A model generated the notes under the pieces. That model was not told the DNA's origin. It saw only the letters and a list, made by a program, of their open reading frames with translations, and made no database searches. The position numbers and the translations under genes were made by a program. A stretch of DNA of 64,000 nt, taken from NCBI GenBank assembly GCA_963699345.1, contig CAVOTL010000007.1, positions 186,001 through 250,000 of the forward strand, written 5' to 3'. The DNA is from Bog-756 sp963699345 (GTDB lineage Bacteria > Actinomycetota > Acidimicrobiia > Acidimicrobiales > RAAP-2). Shown here in pieces: positions 38,775 through 49,488 of this stretch; positions within the stretch are counted from its first letter, which is position 1; each line of letters opens with the position of its first letter.

Positions 38775-38780
38775 TACACT
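38775..38780 (+). promoter_or_regulatory. -10 element of the AftD-like gene
   Basis: TACACT (TAnnnT) lies 11 nt before the GTG at 38792 (6 nt further to a second in-frame GTG). No Shine-Dalgarno site is present, so the transcript is probably leaderless or nearly so. The same hexamer precedes nadA. Confidence 0.45.
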
Positions 38781-38791
38781 ACCGACCACTC

Positions 38792-41700
38792 GTGCCGGTG
38801 ACAGAACTCCCTCCCGCCGGGCCCACGGACCGGTCAGCCGGCTCGGAGGGGTCCCTCGCCGCCCGCCTGCGCTCGCCCGGCGGGCTGCGGGCGGCCGTGG
38901 ACTACCTGCTCGTGGCCGTCGCCGCCTTCGTCCCCATGCTGGCCGCCCAGCCCGGGACGGTGAGCGACGACACCAAGACCTACCTCTACCTCGACCCCGG
39001 ACGGTACGTGCGCGCCGCCGTGTCGATGTGGGACCCGAGCGTGGGGCTCGGCACCGTGACCCACGAGAACATCGGCTACCTGCTGCCCATGGGCCCCTTC
39101 TACTGGACCATGGCCGAACTCCACGTACCCCTCTGGGTCGCCCAACGCCTGTGGATGGGGTGTCTGCTCTTCGCCGCGGGGGCCGGCGCCCTCTACCTCT
39201 GCCGGGTGCTCGGACTGGCCGGGCCGGGCCGGTACGTGACCGCCCTGGCCTACATGTTCACCCCGTACGTCCTGCAGTACTCGGGCCGCATCTCCGTCAT
39301 CCTCATGCCGTGGTCCGGACTCCCCTGGATGCTGGCCTTCGTCGTGCTGGCCCTCCGCAAGGGGGGATGGCGCTTTCCCGGCCCTCTTCGCCCTGGTGGT
39401 CGCCCTGGTCAGCGGGATCAACGCCAGCTCCATCCTCTACGTGGGGATCGCCCCGGCCCTGTGGCTTCCCTATGCGGTCCTGGTGACCCGGGAGTCCACG
39501 TGGCGCCGGGCGTGGGGGGTGGCCTGGAAGGTGGCCGGGCTCACGGCCCTGGCCTCGCTGTGGTGGGTCGTGGGCCTGCAGATCGAGGCGGCCTACGGGG
39601 TCAACGTCCTGCGCTACACCGAGACCGTCCCCGCCACCAGTGCGGCCTCGCTGGCCTCGGAGATCCTGCGGGGCCTCGGCTACTGGTACTTCTACGGCAC
39701 CGACCGGGTGGGCCCGTGGACCCAGACCTCGGTCGACTACACGCAGAGCATCGCCCTCATCCTGTGGAGCTTCAGCGTGCCGGTCCTGGCCTTCCTGGCC
39801 GCCTTCGTGGCCCGGTGGCGTTACCGCAGCTACTTCATCCTCATCACCGTGGTGGGCATGGTGATGGCGGTGGGGCCCAATCCCTACAACGACCCCACGG
39901 CCGTCGGCTCGGTCATCAAGGCGCTCATGGTGGACACCACGGCCGGTCTCGCCATGCGCTCGACCGACCGGGCATCCCCCGTCATCCTCCTGAGCCTGGC
40001 CGTCTTCCTCGGGACCGGGGTCAGCGCCCTGTACCACCGCTTCCGGGTGGCCGGAGTGGTGATCGGCGCCGGGGTGGTGGTGGCCGTGGCCGGCGCCTCG
40101 ACCCCGCTGTGGAGCGGTCAGATCATCGCCGACGGGTTCACCCAGCCGGCGGTGCCGCCGGCCTACACCCGGGCCGCCGCCAAGGCCCTCGACGCCACCC
40201 ACCCGGGCACCCGCGTCTACGGACTCCCGGGCAACAACTTCGGCGCCCAGCGCTGGGGCGACACCATCGACACCGTCTACCCGGGCCTCATGACCCGGCC
40301 GTACATCACCCACGAACAGCAGATCATGGGCTCGATGCCCACCGCCGACGTCCTGGAGGCGGTCGACGGGCCCCTGCAGGACGGGGTCATGGACTGGACC
40401 GCCATGGCCCCGATGGCGTCCCTGCTCGACGCCGGCGACGTCCTGGTCCAGTACGACCAGGCCTACGAGCGCTACGACACCCCCAATCCCCAGACCCTGG
40501 CCGCCGAACTGGCCACCATGCCGCCCGGCCTCCGCGATCCGGTCGCCTACGGCACCCCCCGGCCGAACGTGCCGCTCCTCCCCCTCTTCGACGAGGGGAG
40601 CCTGGCCCTGCCCACCGACGCCGGCTGGCCGGCACCGCTCGTCTCCTACACGGTCGCCGATCCCCGCCCCATCGTGCGGACCGAGTCGACGACGACGCCG
40701 CTCGTGGTGGACGGCGACGCCAACGGCATCGTGGGCGCCGCCTCCGTCGGACTCCTGAGCGGGAACCCGACGATCATCTACGCCGGCACGCTGGACACCG
40801 ACCCCACCCTGCGTGCACCAGACCCTGTCCGCCCCGGCCACGCTGGTGGTGACCGACACCAACCGCAAGCAGGGGTACCGGTGGAACTCGCTGAACGAGA
40901 ACACCGGCTACACCGAGACCGCCGCCGAGGGTCCCGACACCGCCGATCCGAGTGACGCTCCCCTCGACCTCTTCCCCGGGGCACCGGCCGACGCCCAGAC
41001 CACCACGGTGCTGGCCGGGGTCTCGTCGGTGACCGCCTCGTCCTACGGCTCCTCCATCACCTACCTGCCCGAGGACCGCCCCTCGGCCGCACTCGACGGG
41101 AACACGCAGACGGCGTGGCTCACGAACTCCTTCGTAGGGCAGATCGGCCAGTGGTGGCAGGTGCGGCTCGCCGCAGCCCCGCACCGAGGACCACCTCCTC
41201 CTCGTCCAGCCCCAGACCGGTGACCCCGATCGGCACATCACCCGGGTCACGCTCACCTTCGACGGCGGCCGTTCCCGGTATCGATCCCGTTGAGCCCGGC
41301 CTCGCGCACGGCCGCCGGCGAGGTGGTGACCTTCCCGGCCGCGGACGTTCACCACCCTGCGGATCACGATCACCGGGGTGGCCGTCGACGACCCGACGTC
41401 CCCGGTCGGGTCCCGCAGCTCGACCGGGTTCGCCGAGGTCGGGATCCCCGGCATCACGGTGGACGAGACGGTGTCGATGCCCCAGGATCTGCTGCGGGCC
41501 GCCGGGGCCTCCTCCCTCCGGGACCGTCTGGCGCTGGTCATGACCCGGCTGCGCGCCTCGGGGGTGCCGCCCCGGACCGACGTCGAGACGTCGCTGCAGC
41601 GGACCTTCTGGCTGCCGACGGCCCGCACCTTCACCCTGGCCGGGCAGGCGAGGATCTCGCCGCTGGTCCCCGACGACGAGATCGACCGGCTCGTGGGCCG

Positions 41701-43392
41701 TCCCGGGTCGGACTACACCGGCACCGTCGCCTACTCCGAGGGCCGGCTCCCCAACGACCTGACGGCCAACGCCATGGCCACGCTGGACGACGACCCGTCC
41801 ACCATCTGGGAGCCCGGCTTCGGAGCCTCCCACCAGACCGGCGTCTGGCTGCAGTACCACTTCAGGAAGCCGGTCACCTTCGACCACCTCGAACTCCAGA
41901 TCGTGGCCGACGGACGACACTCGGTGCCGACGCAGCTGACGGTCACCGGCGGCGGCCGGTCGGCCACCGTGGCGCTGCCCGCCCTGGCCGACAGCCCGGT
42001 GGCCGGGGCGGTGGTCGACGTTCCCGTCGACCTCCCGGTGACGTTCCACGGCACCGACGTGCGCCTCACGTTCGGCACCGTCCGGATGGTCGACACGCTG
42101 GACTACTACTCGCAGACCCCCATCGCCCTCCCCATCGGCGTCGCCACCGTCGGGATCCCCGGGCGCCCCGCCGGCCGCTCCCGTGCCGACGGACGTCCCG
42201 ACGTCGTGCCGCGACGACCTCCTGGCGGTGGACGGCGCCCCCGTCTGGGTCGAGGTGTCGGGGACCACGGCCGCTGCGCTGGACCGCCAGGCGCTGACCA
42301 TCTCCCTCTGCGGGCCGGACGCCGGTGGCCTCACCCTCGGGCCGGGTGAGCACACCCTGTCGTCGGCTCTCGGCCAGGTGACCGGCTACGACGTGGACCA
42401 GATCGCCCTCGACTCCGCCCCGGGGGGCGCCGCCATGCCCCTCGCCTCCCCGACCACGCTCGCCGCCCCCGCCGGTGGCCGCCTCGCCCACCGCGGTCGT
42501 CGACTCCCAGACGGCCACCGCGCTCCACGTGACGGTGCAGCGGCGTCCCGACGTCCCCGGGGTCCGACCCCGTTCGACCTGATCCTCGGTGAGTCCATCA
42601 ACAAGGGCTGGACGGCGACCGTCGACGGGGGTCCGGGACTCGGCTCCCCGGTCCTGATCGACGCCTTCGCCAACGGCTGGCGCATCGACCCGGTGGCCCT
42701 CGCCCCGTTCGTCCACCACGGCACCCTGTCGGTCACCCTGGTGTGGACTCCGCAGCGCTCCGTCGACTGGGCCCTGATCATCTCCGCCGCCACCGTCCTG
42801 GCCTGCGTGGTGCTGGCCCTGTGGCCACGTCGTCGGCGCCGCCGCGCCCGGGGTGCCGGATGGTGACGACCCCTGTCCGGACGAGTCCGACGCCGACACC
42901 ACCGCCGCCGCGGCCGTGGCCCTCGACGAACGACCCCGGCTGCAGCTGCCCTTCGCGTCCGAGGGGCCGCCGGTCCCGATCCTGGTGGCGGCGGTCACCG
43001 CCCTGGTCGCCGGGGCCGTGGCCGCGGCCGTGGCCTCACCGCTCGCCGGTCTGGCGGTGGCCGTCGCCACCGCGGTCGTGCTGGTGGTGCCGCGTCTCCG
43101 CTTCGTGCTGGCGCTGGCCGCCGTGGCCTGCGTGGCCGCCGCCGGCATCTACGTGGCCGTCCACCAGAGCCAGGTGGTGGCGCCGGACAACGGTGCGTGG
43201 CCGCAGTCGTTCCAGGTCGCCAGCCAGTGGGCATGGGCCGGTGTCGTCTTCCTGGGCGCGGACGGGGTCGTCGACGTGGCCCTCCGGGCCCGCCGTCGGC
43301 GCCAGGACCGTCACCGAGGAGTGGCGGCCGACGGCGCCGTCGGCCCTTCCGGGGGAGCCGGGGACCTCACCGTCCACGGTCCGGCGAACTAG
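38792..43392 (+). CDS. AftD-like alpha-(1->3)-arabinofuranosyltransferase (DUF3367 type); nine frameshifts
   Basis: GTG at 38792. The N-terminal ~420 residues form a multi-helix GT-C membrane domain with an acidic loop AAQPGTVSDDTKTYLYLDPG after helix 1, followed by TVTHENIGYLLPMGPFYW. A large extracellular part holds two discoidin/CBM-like domains (ALDGNTQTAWLTNSF and DDDPSTIWEPGFGAS), as in mycobacterial AftD. LILGESINKGWTATV is typical of the C-terminal part. Shifts near 39375, 40815, 41180, 41275, 41347, 42170, 42475 and 42555; a ninth at ~42852 would join the last ~175 residues with four helices (stop at 43392), otherwise a separate small membrane protein. Corrected length is about 1532 aa. 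Probably adds arabinofuranose or a similar sugar to a wall polymer. Confidence 0.8.
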
Positions 43393-43516
43393 GCCCCGCT
43401 GCCTTCCCCGGCACCGCACCGGGCGTGACGTCGGTACCGCCGGTGCACGGATCAGCGGGTGCGCGGCTCAGCCGGCGCCCGGATCAGGCGGCCCCATGGT
43501 TCACCGGGTGCCCGCT

Positions 43517-44833
43517 TCAGTCGGTGCGGGCGAGGGCTTCGGCGCCCAGGGCGGCCAGCGTGCCCCGGGCGGTGGCGTCCCAGGTGAGACGGGACGCATG
43601 CTCCAGGGCGCCGTGGCCCAGGCGTCTGCGCAGGACCTCGTCCCGCAGGACGGCGTCGAGCGCCGCGACCAGCTCATCGGTCGACTCGACCAGGAGGCCG
43701 GATCGGCCGTCGACGACGGCGTCCTCGTGGCCACCGATGCGGGTCGCCACCGCCGGGGTGCCACAGGCGCCCGCTTCGGTCACGGTCATCCCCCATCCCT
43801 CCCGCAGCGACGACGAGGCGACGACCCAGGCCGCCCGGTAGAGGTCGACCAGGGCGTCGTCGTCGACGAATCCGGGGAGCTCGATCCATCCCCGTGCCCC
43901 GTGGGCGTCCAGCTGGGCCTCCAGGGCGGGCCGCTCGTAGCCCTCGCCGGCGATCACCGCCCGCAGGTCCGGGTGGGTCGCCTTGAGCTGCACCAACGCC
44001 TCGATGAGGAGGTGGAACCGTTTGACCGGCACCAGGCGGCCGACCGCCACCACCAGCGGCGTGGCCGCTCGTTCGCCACCCGGGGAGAAGCGCGGCTCGA
44101 CCCCGGGGGGCGTCACGGTGATGCGATCGGCGGGCAGGTGGAGCCGCTCGACGATCTCGGCCTTGGAGGACCGGGACAGGGTCACGATCCGGCCCCGGCG
44201 GTAGAAGGGAGGGGCGATCCGGTGCTCGAGCAGGTGGCCGGCCTCGGCGAGCCCACGGGGCAGCACCAGCTTCCACATCTCCGCGTGGACGTGGTGGAGG
44301 AAGGTGATCTGGGGACTACGGGACCACACCGGGCTGAAGAACGGCATGCCGTTCCAGATCTCGACCACGCCGTCGCCCGTGCCGATGCGACCGACGGCAC
44401 CGGACAGGATCGAGCGGGGAAAGACCGAGTAGCGACCCGCCCGCCGGATGACCCGGTACCCGTCCCGCCGCACCACGCGGCGCCCGCCCGGCACCGAGGA
44501 CGTGGTCATGGAGACGTCGAGGCCGGCCTGCGACCAGGCGGAGATCACCCGGTGGGCGTGGAGCTCACTCCCACCGGCCTCGGGATCGTCGAAATCCCGC
44601 CACGCCAGGACGTCGATGCGGCGCAGCCCCGTCCGCTCGGCGATCTCCTCCAGGGGCATCTCGGCGAGCAGCGGAACCGGCCCGGACCGACGGGTGGCCC
44701 GGGCCGACGGGTGGTCGGCGGCGACGGCCCGCTCCACGCCCTCCCACGCCGTCGTGAGCGACGTCCCGATCGGGGTGACCGAGGCCTCGCCGTGGAGGCC
44801 CGCGGCCGACGACTCACCGGCGGCCGGGGTCAC
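43517..44833 (-). CDS. GT4-family glycosyltransferase
   Basis: 438 aa, intact. GTG at 44833 with GGGAGG 7 nt upstream. GT-B fold of family 4: the N-terminal domain begins RIDVLAWRDFDDPEAGGSE with a glycine-rich acceptor loop; the C-terminal donor domain has VAVGRLVPVKRFHLLIEAL and SLREGWGMTVTEAGACGTP (the E-x7-E-like nucleotide-sugar motif). It transfers a sugar from an activated donor to a glycan or lipid, on the cytoplasmic face. It is clustered with a flippase and a mutase-like protein, so its product probably feeds the same envelope polymer. Confidence 0.88.
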   Translation of the reverse strand: MTPAAGESSAAGLHGEASVTPIGTSLTTAWEGVERAVAADHPSARATRRSGPVPLLAEMPLEEIAERTGLRRIDVLAWRDFDDPEAGGSELHAHRVISAWSQAGLDVSMTTSSVPGGRRVVRRDGYRVIRRAGRYSVFPRSILSGAVGRIGTGDGVVEIWNGMPFFSPVWSRSPQITFLHHVHAEMWKLVLPRGLAEAGHLLEHRIAPPFYRRGRIVTLSRSSKAEIVERLHLPADRITVTPPGVEPRFSPGGERAATPLVVAVGRLVPVKRFHLLIEALVQLKATHPDLRAVIAGEGYERPALEAQLDAHGARGWIELPGFVDDDALVDLYRAAWVVASSSLREGWGMTVTEAGACGTPAVATRIGGHEDAVVDGRSGLLVESTDELVAALDAVLRDEVLRRRLGHGALEHASRLTWDATARGTLAALGAEALARTD

Positions 44834-44936
44834 CGGTACGCCTCCCACTGCACTCCCCCCGGACACCGCATGGCCGAAGTGTACCCAACCCCGGGCCCGC
44901 CACCCCTGGTGGGGAGCCCGGCAGGAAGGCGCCGCG

Positions 44937-46487
44937 TCATCGGCCGCCGTCCACCCGCTGCCAACCCAGGCGTCGGGACCAGTGCTGGCCCCGGTGTCGG
45001 ACGTGGATCGCCAGGAAAGCCGCGCCCATGGCCGCCGCCAGCAGGGCCTGCACGAGGAGGTCGGCCCAGGCCGTCGCACTGGTGTGGCCGTCGGCCCGGG
45101 TCACCAGCACCGCCGCCAACGCCGAACCGCCGGCCAGCAAGAACACGATCCAGCGGGAACCGGTGCCGAAGAGATAGTTGGTCACGAGCACCGTGAACGA
45201 GAGGCACATCATGGCGAGCACCAGGGGGGCGAAGGCCGGCGCCGCCGTGGCCAGCTTGGCCGAGAAGACGATGGTCAGGAACTGGCGGGGAACGAACACC
45301 GAGATGACGAGCAGCATCGCCGCCGGTACGGACAGGAACAGGAGGGTCACCCCGAGCTGGCGGATGGCGTGTCCGCCCTCGTTCCAGCGGATGGTGGCCT
45401 CGGGGAGCAGGTACGCACCGAGGGCCAGCGCCCCGAAGACCAGCGCCTTGGAGGCCACCGAGATCGCCGCGTAGGGGCCGACGTTGGCATGGTCGAGCCG
45501 GCCGAGCAGGATGACGTCGATGTTCTGCAGCAGGCCGAGGAGGGCGAGGCCGACGAAGGCGGCCGACACGTCGGCCAGCAGTTTGCGGCGGGCCAGCACC
45601 TGGCCGGGAGGCGCCGGGGGCGCCGTCACCAGTCCGGCGGCGGCGTCCAGCGCCACCGGCTGCGAGGCCGGATCCGTCCAGGCCCTGCCCACCAGCCAGT
45701 GGGCGTGGAGGGCGGCGACCACCTCGCTCACGAAGACGCCGAGGGCATAGCCGGTCACCCCGGAGCCGCCGATCACGAGGACGAGGACCAGTGCTGTCCG
45801 TACCCCGCCCTCCACCAGGAGGTTGCCGGCCAGCGGGCGGTAGCGGCGGTGGGCCTGCAGGAGTCCGCGGTCGACGCTCAGCAGGATCCAGATCCCGGCG
45901 GCCATGAGGATCAGGACGACCCCGCGGCCGTCGGGCAGATGGAGTTGGTGGGCGATCCACCCCTGCAGGGCCAGCACGAGCACCAGTTCGACACCGATCC
46001 CGATCATGCAGATGCGGTGGATCCGCTGCACCCACCGGCGCACCAGGTGCCCCTGCCCGGTGGTCTGCAGGCCGGTGACCCGTCGGATCACCCCCACCAG
46101 GACGGCCGACCCCGGCATGGACAGGATGAAGAAGAGGCCGAGCAGCTGGGCGATCTCGCCGTAGGCCTGGGACGACACCAGCCGCGCCACCGCGACCACC
46201 ACCAGGGCGGCGGTGACGTTGACCAGCATCCCGGCGATGGCCACCGGTCCGGCCTGGACGAGGCCGCCCTTCACGGTGTTGTCGGCCCCTACCAGCCCGG
46301 GGGCGGCCTCGTCGGGGGGCAGCTGGATCATCGGTCCGCCGGCCACGGCGATCCCCACCGCCGGACCGAGGGCCGCCGACTCGCCTATGGGGTCGACGAC
46401 CGTCTCGACGTCCTCGAGCATCTCGTCGAGACCCGGGTCACCGTCGTCGGTGGCACCCCCCGGTGCGTCCGTCCCCCCGTCGACCAC
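44937..46487 (-). CDS. Polysaccharide flippase (MATE/Wzx-like, oligosaccharide flippase family)
   Basis: 516 aa, intact, GTG at 46487, 15 bp after the mutase-like gene. An acidic ~75-residue cytoplasmic N-terminus precedes about 12-14 membrane helices (for example MLVNVTAALVVVAVARLVSS, AYGEIAQLLGLFFILSMPGS, VAISVASKALVFGALALGAY). The first helix pair followed by A-R-L-V-S-S-Q-A-Y-G resembles the polysaccharide biosynthesis protein family (PF01943). It probably moves lipid-linked sugar units across the membrane. Clustered with GT4 and AftD-like genes. Confidence 0.85.
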   Translation of the reverse strand: MVDGGTDAPGGATDDGDPGLDEMLEDVETVVDPIGESAALGPAVGIAVAGGPMIQLPPDEAAPGLVGADNTVKGGLVQAGPVAIAGMLVNVTAALVVVAVARLVSSQAYGEIAQLLGLFFILSMPGSAVLVGVIRRVTGLQTTGQGHLVRRWVQRIHRICMIGIGVELVLVLALQGWIAHQLHLPDGRGVVLILMAAGIWILLSVDRGLLQAHRRYRPLAGNLLVEGGVRTALVLVLVIGGSGVTGYALGVFVSEVVAALHAHWLVGRAWTDPASQPVALDAAAGLVTAPPAPPGQVLARRKLLADVSAAFVGLALLGLLQNIDVILLGRLDHANVGPYAAISVASKALVFGALALGAYLLPEATIRWNEGGHAIRQLGVTLLFLSVPAAMLLVISVFVPRQFLTIVFSAKLATAAPAFAPLVLAMMCLSFTVLVTNYLFGTGSRWIVFLLAGGSALAAVLVTRADGHTSATAWADLLVQALLAAAMGAAFLAIHVRHRGQHWSRRLGWQRVDGGR

Positions 46488-46502
46488 CTGGCTCCGATCC
46501 GG

Positions 46503-48047
46503 TCAGCCGACGCGTCGGGGCAGGACCGGCGCGTCCCGTCCGGTGGATCCGGACGCTCCGCCGCTCCGGCCGTCGGCCGTCTCGTGGTACTCCTCCTCCA
46601 CGTTCACCGACCAGATGTCGTGCCGGGCACCGTGGATGTTCTCCACGGTGAGCATGGCCGTGTACATGGAGTGGTCCTGGTTGTTGTACTTGTGCATGCC
46701 GTTGCGGCCCACCGGATGGACGTTCGGGGCATGGGTCTCGAACCACCGGCGGATGATCTCGACGTTGGCCCGGTAGGTGTCGTCGTAGACGGGATACGCC
46801 TTCGGCATCCGGACGACGTAGCCGGCCTCCACGTCGGACGCGTCGACCAGTCCGATGGCGGCCAGCTCCTTGGTGCCCAGCGCCACCAGGTCGTCGTCGG
46901 GAAGGTTCCACAGCTCGTCGCCCTCGAACACGAAGTACTCCATACCCAGGCACGTCCGGCCGTCCTTCACCAGATACGGCGACCACGACCCGAAGTTCTG
47001 GATGCGGCCGACCTTCACGTCCGGTGAGTGGATGTAGATCCAGTTGTCGGGGAATCCCCGATCGGCGGGCACCACCAGGGCGATGGTCAGGAAGTCGCGG
47101 TAGTGGAGGTCGTCGGCCGCCCGCTGGACCTCGGCCGGGACCGGCGGGTCGACCGCCCGGGCCAGCGCGGTGAAGGGCATCGAACTGATGACGTGGCTCA
47201 CGGCCACCCGCTCGGACCCGCCCCGGTGGTCGGTGGTCACGGCCACGGCGCGGCCGTCCTCGACATGGACGGTGGTCGCCGAGGTCTCCATGCGGACCTC
47301 GCCACCGAGGTCCACGACCTGTTCGGCACACCGCTCCCACATCATGCCGGGTCCGTACTTGGGGTACTGGAACTCCTCGATCAGACTGGTGACCTGCTCG
47401 GACTTGTCGCGGCGGCGCCCGAAGGAAGACCGGATCGGCTCCCACACGGCGTTCCACAGGGACATCCCCTTGATGCGCTGGGCACCCCAGTCGGCCGACA
47501 GCTCCGATGCCGACACCCCCCAGACCTTCTCGTTGTAGGTCTTGAAGAAGTGCTGGTACAACCGCCATCCGTAGTTGGAGACGATGTAGCCCTCCAGGGT
47601 CGACTGGTCCCTCGGCGGTCGCACCCGGACCCACAGGAAGGAGAGCCCGCAGCGGACGGCCTCCAGGATCCCGAGGTTCGACAGGGCGTTTCCCAGCTTG
47701 ATCGGGTAGTCGTAGTACTTGCCCCCGTAGAAGATCCGGCTCATCCGCGGCCGGAGCAGGAAGTCCTCCTCGGGCAGGATCTCGTGCCAGAACTCCTCCA
47801 CCGGGACCACCTTGGTGAAGAAGCGGTGTCCGCCGATGTCGAACCGCCAGCCGTCCCGCTCCACGGTGCGGCTGATCCCGCCGAGCACGGAGTCCTGCTC
47901 GAGGACCACGACGGGGTCGCCCGCCTGGGCGAGGCGGTAGGCGGCGGTCAGGCCGGCCGGTCCTCCGCCGATGACGACGACCGGGTCGTCCGTGCGCTTC
48001 ACCCCGCGGGCGTCCGCTTCGGTCTCGGGCTGGTGGGGCGTCGACAT
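46503..48047 (-). CDS. FAD-dependent oxidoreductase related to UDP-galactopyranose mutase
   Basis: 514 aa, intact, ATG at 48047. FAD-binding VVVIGGGPAGLTAAYRLAQAG, then GGISRTVERDGWRFDIGGHRFF, TYNEKVWGVSASELSADWGA and GMEYFVFEGDELWNL. The pattern belongs to the NAD(P)/FAD-dependent amine-oxidase/UGM-like group commonly encoded with polysaccharide genes. UDP-galactopyranose mutase makes UDP-galactofuranose; whether this protein does so is not proven, because it is longer than Glf (~370-400 aa). The neighbours (flippase, glycosyltransferases) support a sugar-nucleotide or lipid-sugar role. Confidence 0.75.
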   Translation of the reverse strand: MSTPHQPETEADARGVKRTDDPVVVIGGGPAGLTAAYRLAQAGDPVVVLEQDSVLGGISRTVERDGWRFDIGGHRFFTKVVPVEEFWHEILPEEDFLLRPRMSRIFYGGKYYDYPIKLGNALSNLGILEAVRCGLSFLWVRVRPPRDQSTLEGYIVSNYGWRLYQHFFKTYNEKVWGVSASELSADWGAQRIKGMSLWNAVWEPIRSSFGRRRDKSEQVTSLIEEFQYPKYGPGMMWERCAEQVVDLGGEVRMETSATTVHVEDGRAVAVTTDHRGGSERVAVSHVISSMPFTALARAVDPPVPAEVQRAADDLHYRDFLTIALVVPADRGFPDNWIYIHSPDVKVGRIQNFGSWSPYLVKDGRTCLGMEYFVFEGDELWNLPDDDLVALGTKELAAIGLVDASDVEAGYVVRMPKAYPVYDDTYRANVEIIRRWFETHAPNVHPVGRNGMHKYNNQDHSMYTAMLTVENIHGARHDIWSVNVEEEYHETADGRSGGASGSTGRDAPVLPRRVG

Positions 48048-48281
48048 GCGGTGCGATCCGTTTCTGCTGGTTCCGGTGGCCGTCGGCCGCGTCGTGCGGT
48101 CGCCGGCCGGTGTGGGCCGGGTGTTGCGACCCGGTGCGGCAGACGGGCCGAGTACCCCCCGCCTCCCACGGGTTCCGTCCGCTCGGTCGGGACGGCCGGG
48201 CCTCAGCTGCCCCTGCGGGAAGCAGGATACTTCCTCCTCCGGGGTGCCCGGCGGAGGCCCGACCGGTGGCGGCGCCGGGGA

Positions 48282-49484
48282 CTAGGGGACGACGATCCCT
48301 AGGAAGGCGGCCACGGCGTACCCGACCATGGCCACCGCCGACACTCCGAGCACCACCGCCTCGACCGGACGGCGCCCCGTGGTCGTCGACGCGGCCACGA
48401 CCAGGGGGAAGGCCGCCAGTGCATACCGCTCGAAGGAGTCCATGTTGGTGCTGCTCAGTGACGCCGCCAGGACGACGGTGGCGTAGAGGGCGTACGACGG
48501 GGGCAGGCGCCGCCAGGCGACCACGGCCAGGGCGACGCACACCAGCACCCACGGAACGTGGGAGGCACTGCCCAGGTGATGACCGTGGAGCGCGGTCACC
48601 ACGTCGTGGGCCATGGCGTCGAGGGGGACCGTGAGCTGGCCCCGGTGGGCACCCTGTTCCTGCACCGTGAGCGGAAGCCAGGGGTCGCCGAACACGTGGC
48701 CGACCCAGGCGAGGTACGCCCCGGCCCCGACCGCCGGGGCCACCAGGGCCGCCCCGGCGGCCACCCGGCGACCCACCGGGGTCAGGGACGCCCGGCGGGA
48801 CCAGAGCTCGAGCGCCACCGGCACCACCAACAGCACCCCGACGGGCCGGACCGCCCCGGCGCCCAGCCCGGCCGCCGCCGCCCACCACCACCGTCCGGTG
48901 CGGATCCCGAGGAAGGTCACCACCGAACAGAGCAGGAGGAGGGCGTCCGAGTACGCCAGCACCATCGAGTAGGCCGACGGAGCCAGGGCCAGCAGCCAGA
49001 CCGACCGCCGCGCCAGGGCGGCGTCACCGAGATCGTGGCGGACGAGGAGGAGCAGGGCGGCCAGGGCCAGGAGGGACGCCAGGTTGGCCACCACCACCAG
49101 GGCGGCCCCGATGTCGAGACCGGGAACGTGGCCGAGGTACCGCCCGAGCAGCGGAAAGAGCGGGAAGAACCGGAGCGAGTCGTGTCCGGAGGCCGCGTAG
49201 CCGTGGGCGGCGATCGACCGGTACCAGCCGGCGTCCCACGACAGCAGCCCCTCGTGCACCCGCTCGGCGGCGGCCGGGTTGTCCGGGCGGAGGGTCCGCA
49301 CCGTCAGGTGGGCCACCACGAGGGCGACGGCCACCAGCACCCGGGCGGCCAGCCAGGCGGGCAGCACCGACAGGACCGCCCGGCCGAACGACGACAGTCC
49401 CCGGCGGGGCCCCGGCCGGTCCCGCTCGGGGGACGCGCCACCGCCGGCGGGGTCGGCGGTCACCGTCGGCACCCCCCCGGCCAC
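48282..49484 (-). CDS. PIG-V-like mannosyltransferase (GT-C membrane enzyme)
   Basis: 400 aa, intact, GTG at 49484, 4 bp past the GT39-like stop. About 8-10 helices. The motifs SWDAGWYRSIAAHGYA and FFPLFPLLGRYLG match the conserved WD-WY and FFPL segments of GPI mannosyltransferase 2 (PIG-V) relatives, which use polyprenyl-phosphate mannose outside the membrane. In bacteria the acceptor is unknown. It is co-oriented with the GT39-like gene upstream and likely shares its transcript. Confidence 0.82.
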   Translation of the reverse strand: MAGGVPTVTADPAGGGASPERDRPGPRRGLSSFGRAVLSVLPAWLAARVLVAVALVVAHLTVRTLRPDNPAAAERVHEGLLSWDAGWYRSIAAHGYAASGHDSLRFFPLFPLLGRYLGHVPGLDIGAALVVVANLASLLALAALLLLVRHDLGDAALARRSVWLLALAPSAYSMVLAYSDALLLLCSVVTFLGIRTGRWWWAAAAGLGAGAVRPVGVLLVVPVALELWSRRASLTPVGRRVAAGAALVAPAVGAGAYLAWVGHVFGDPWLPLTVQEQGAHRGQLTVPLDAMAHDVVTALHGHHLGSASHVPWVLVCVALAVVAWRRLPPSYALYATVVLAASLSSTNMDSFERYALAAFPLVVAASTTTGRRPVEAVVLGVSAVAMVGYAVAAFLGIVVP

Positions 49485-49488
49485 GCGG

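Noticed and set aside
42853..43392. Separate small membrane protein after the AftD-like gene
   Set aside because: Not fully excluded, but one extra base at ~42852 joins it in frame, and AftD-type proteins end in membrane helices, so I treat it as the C-terminus.
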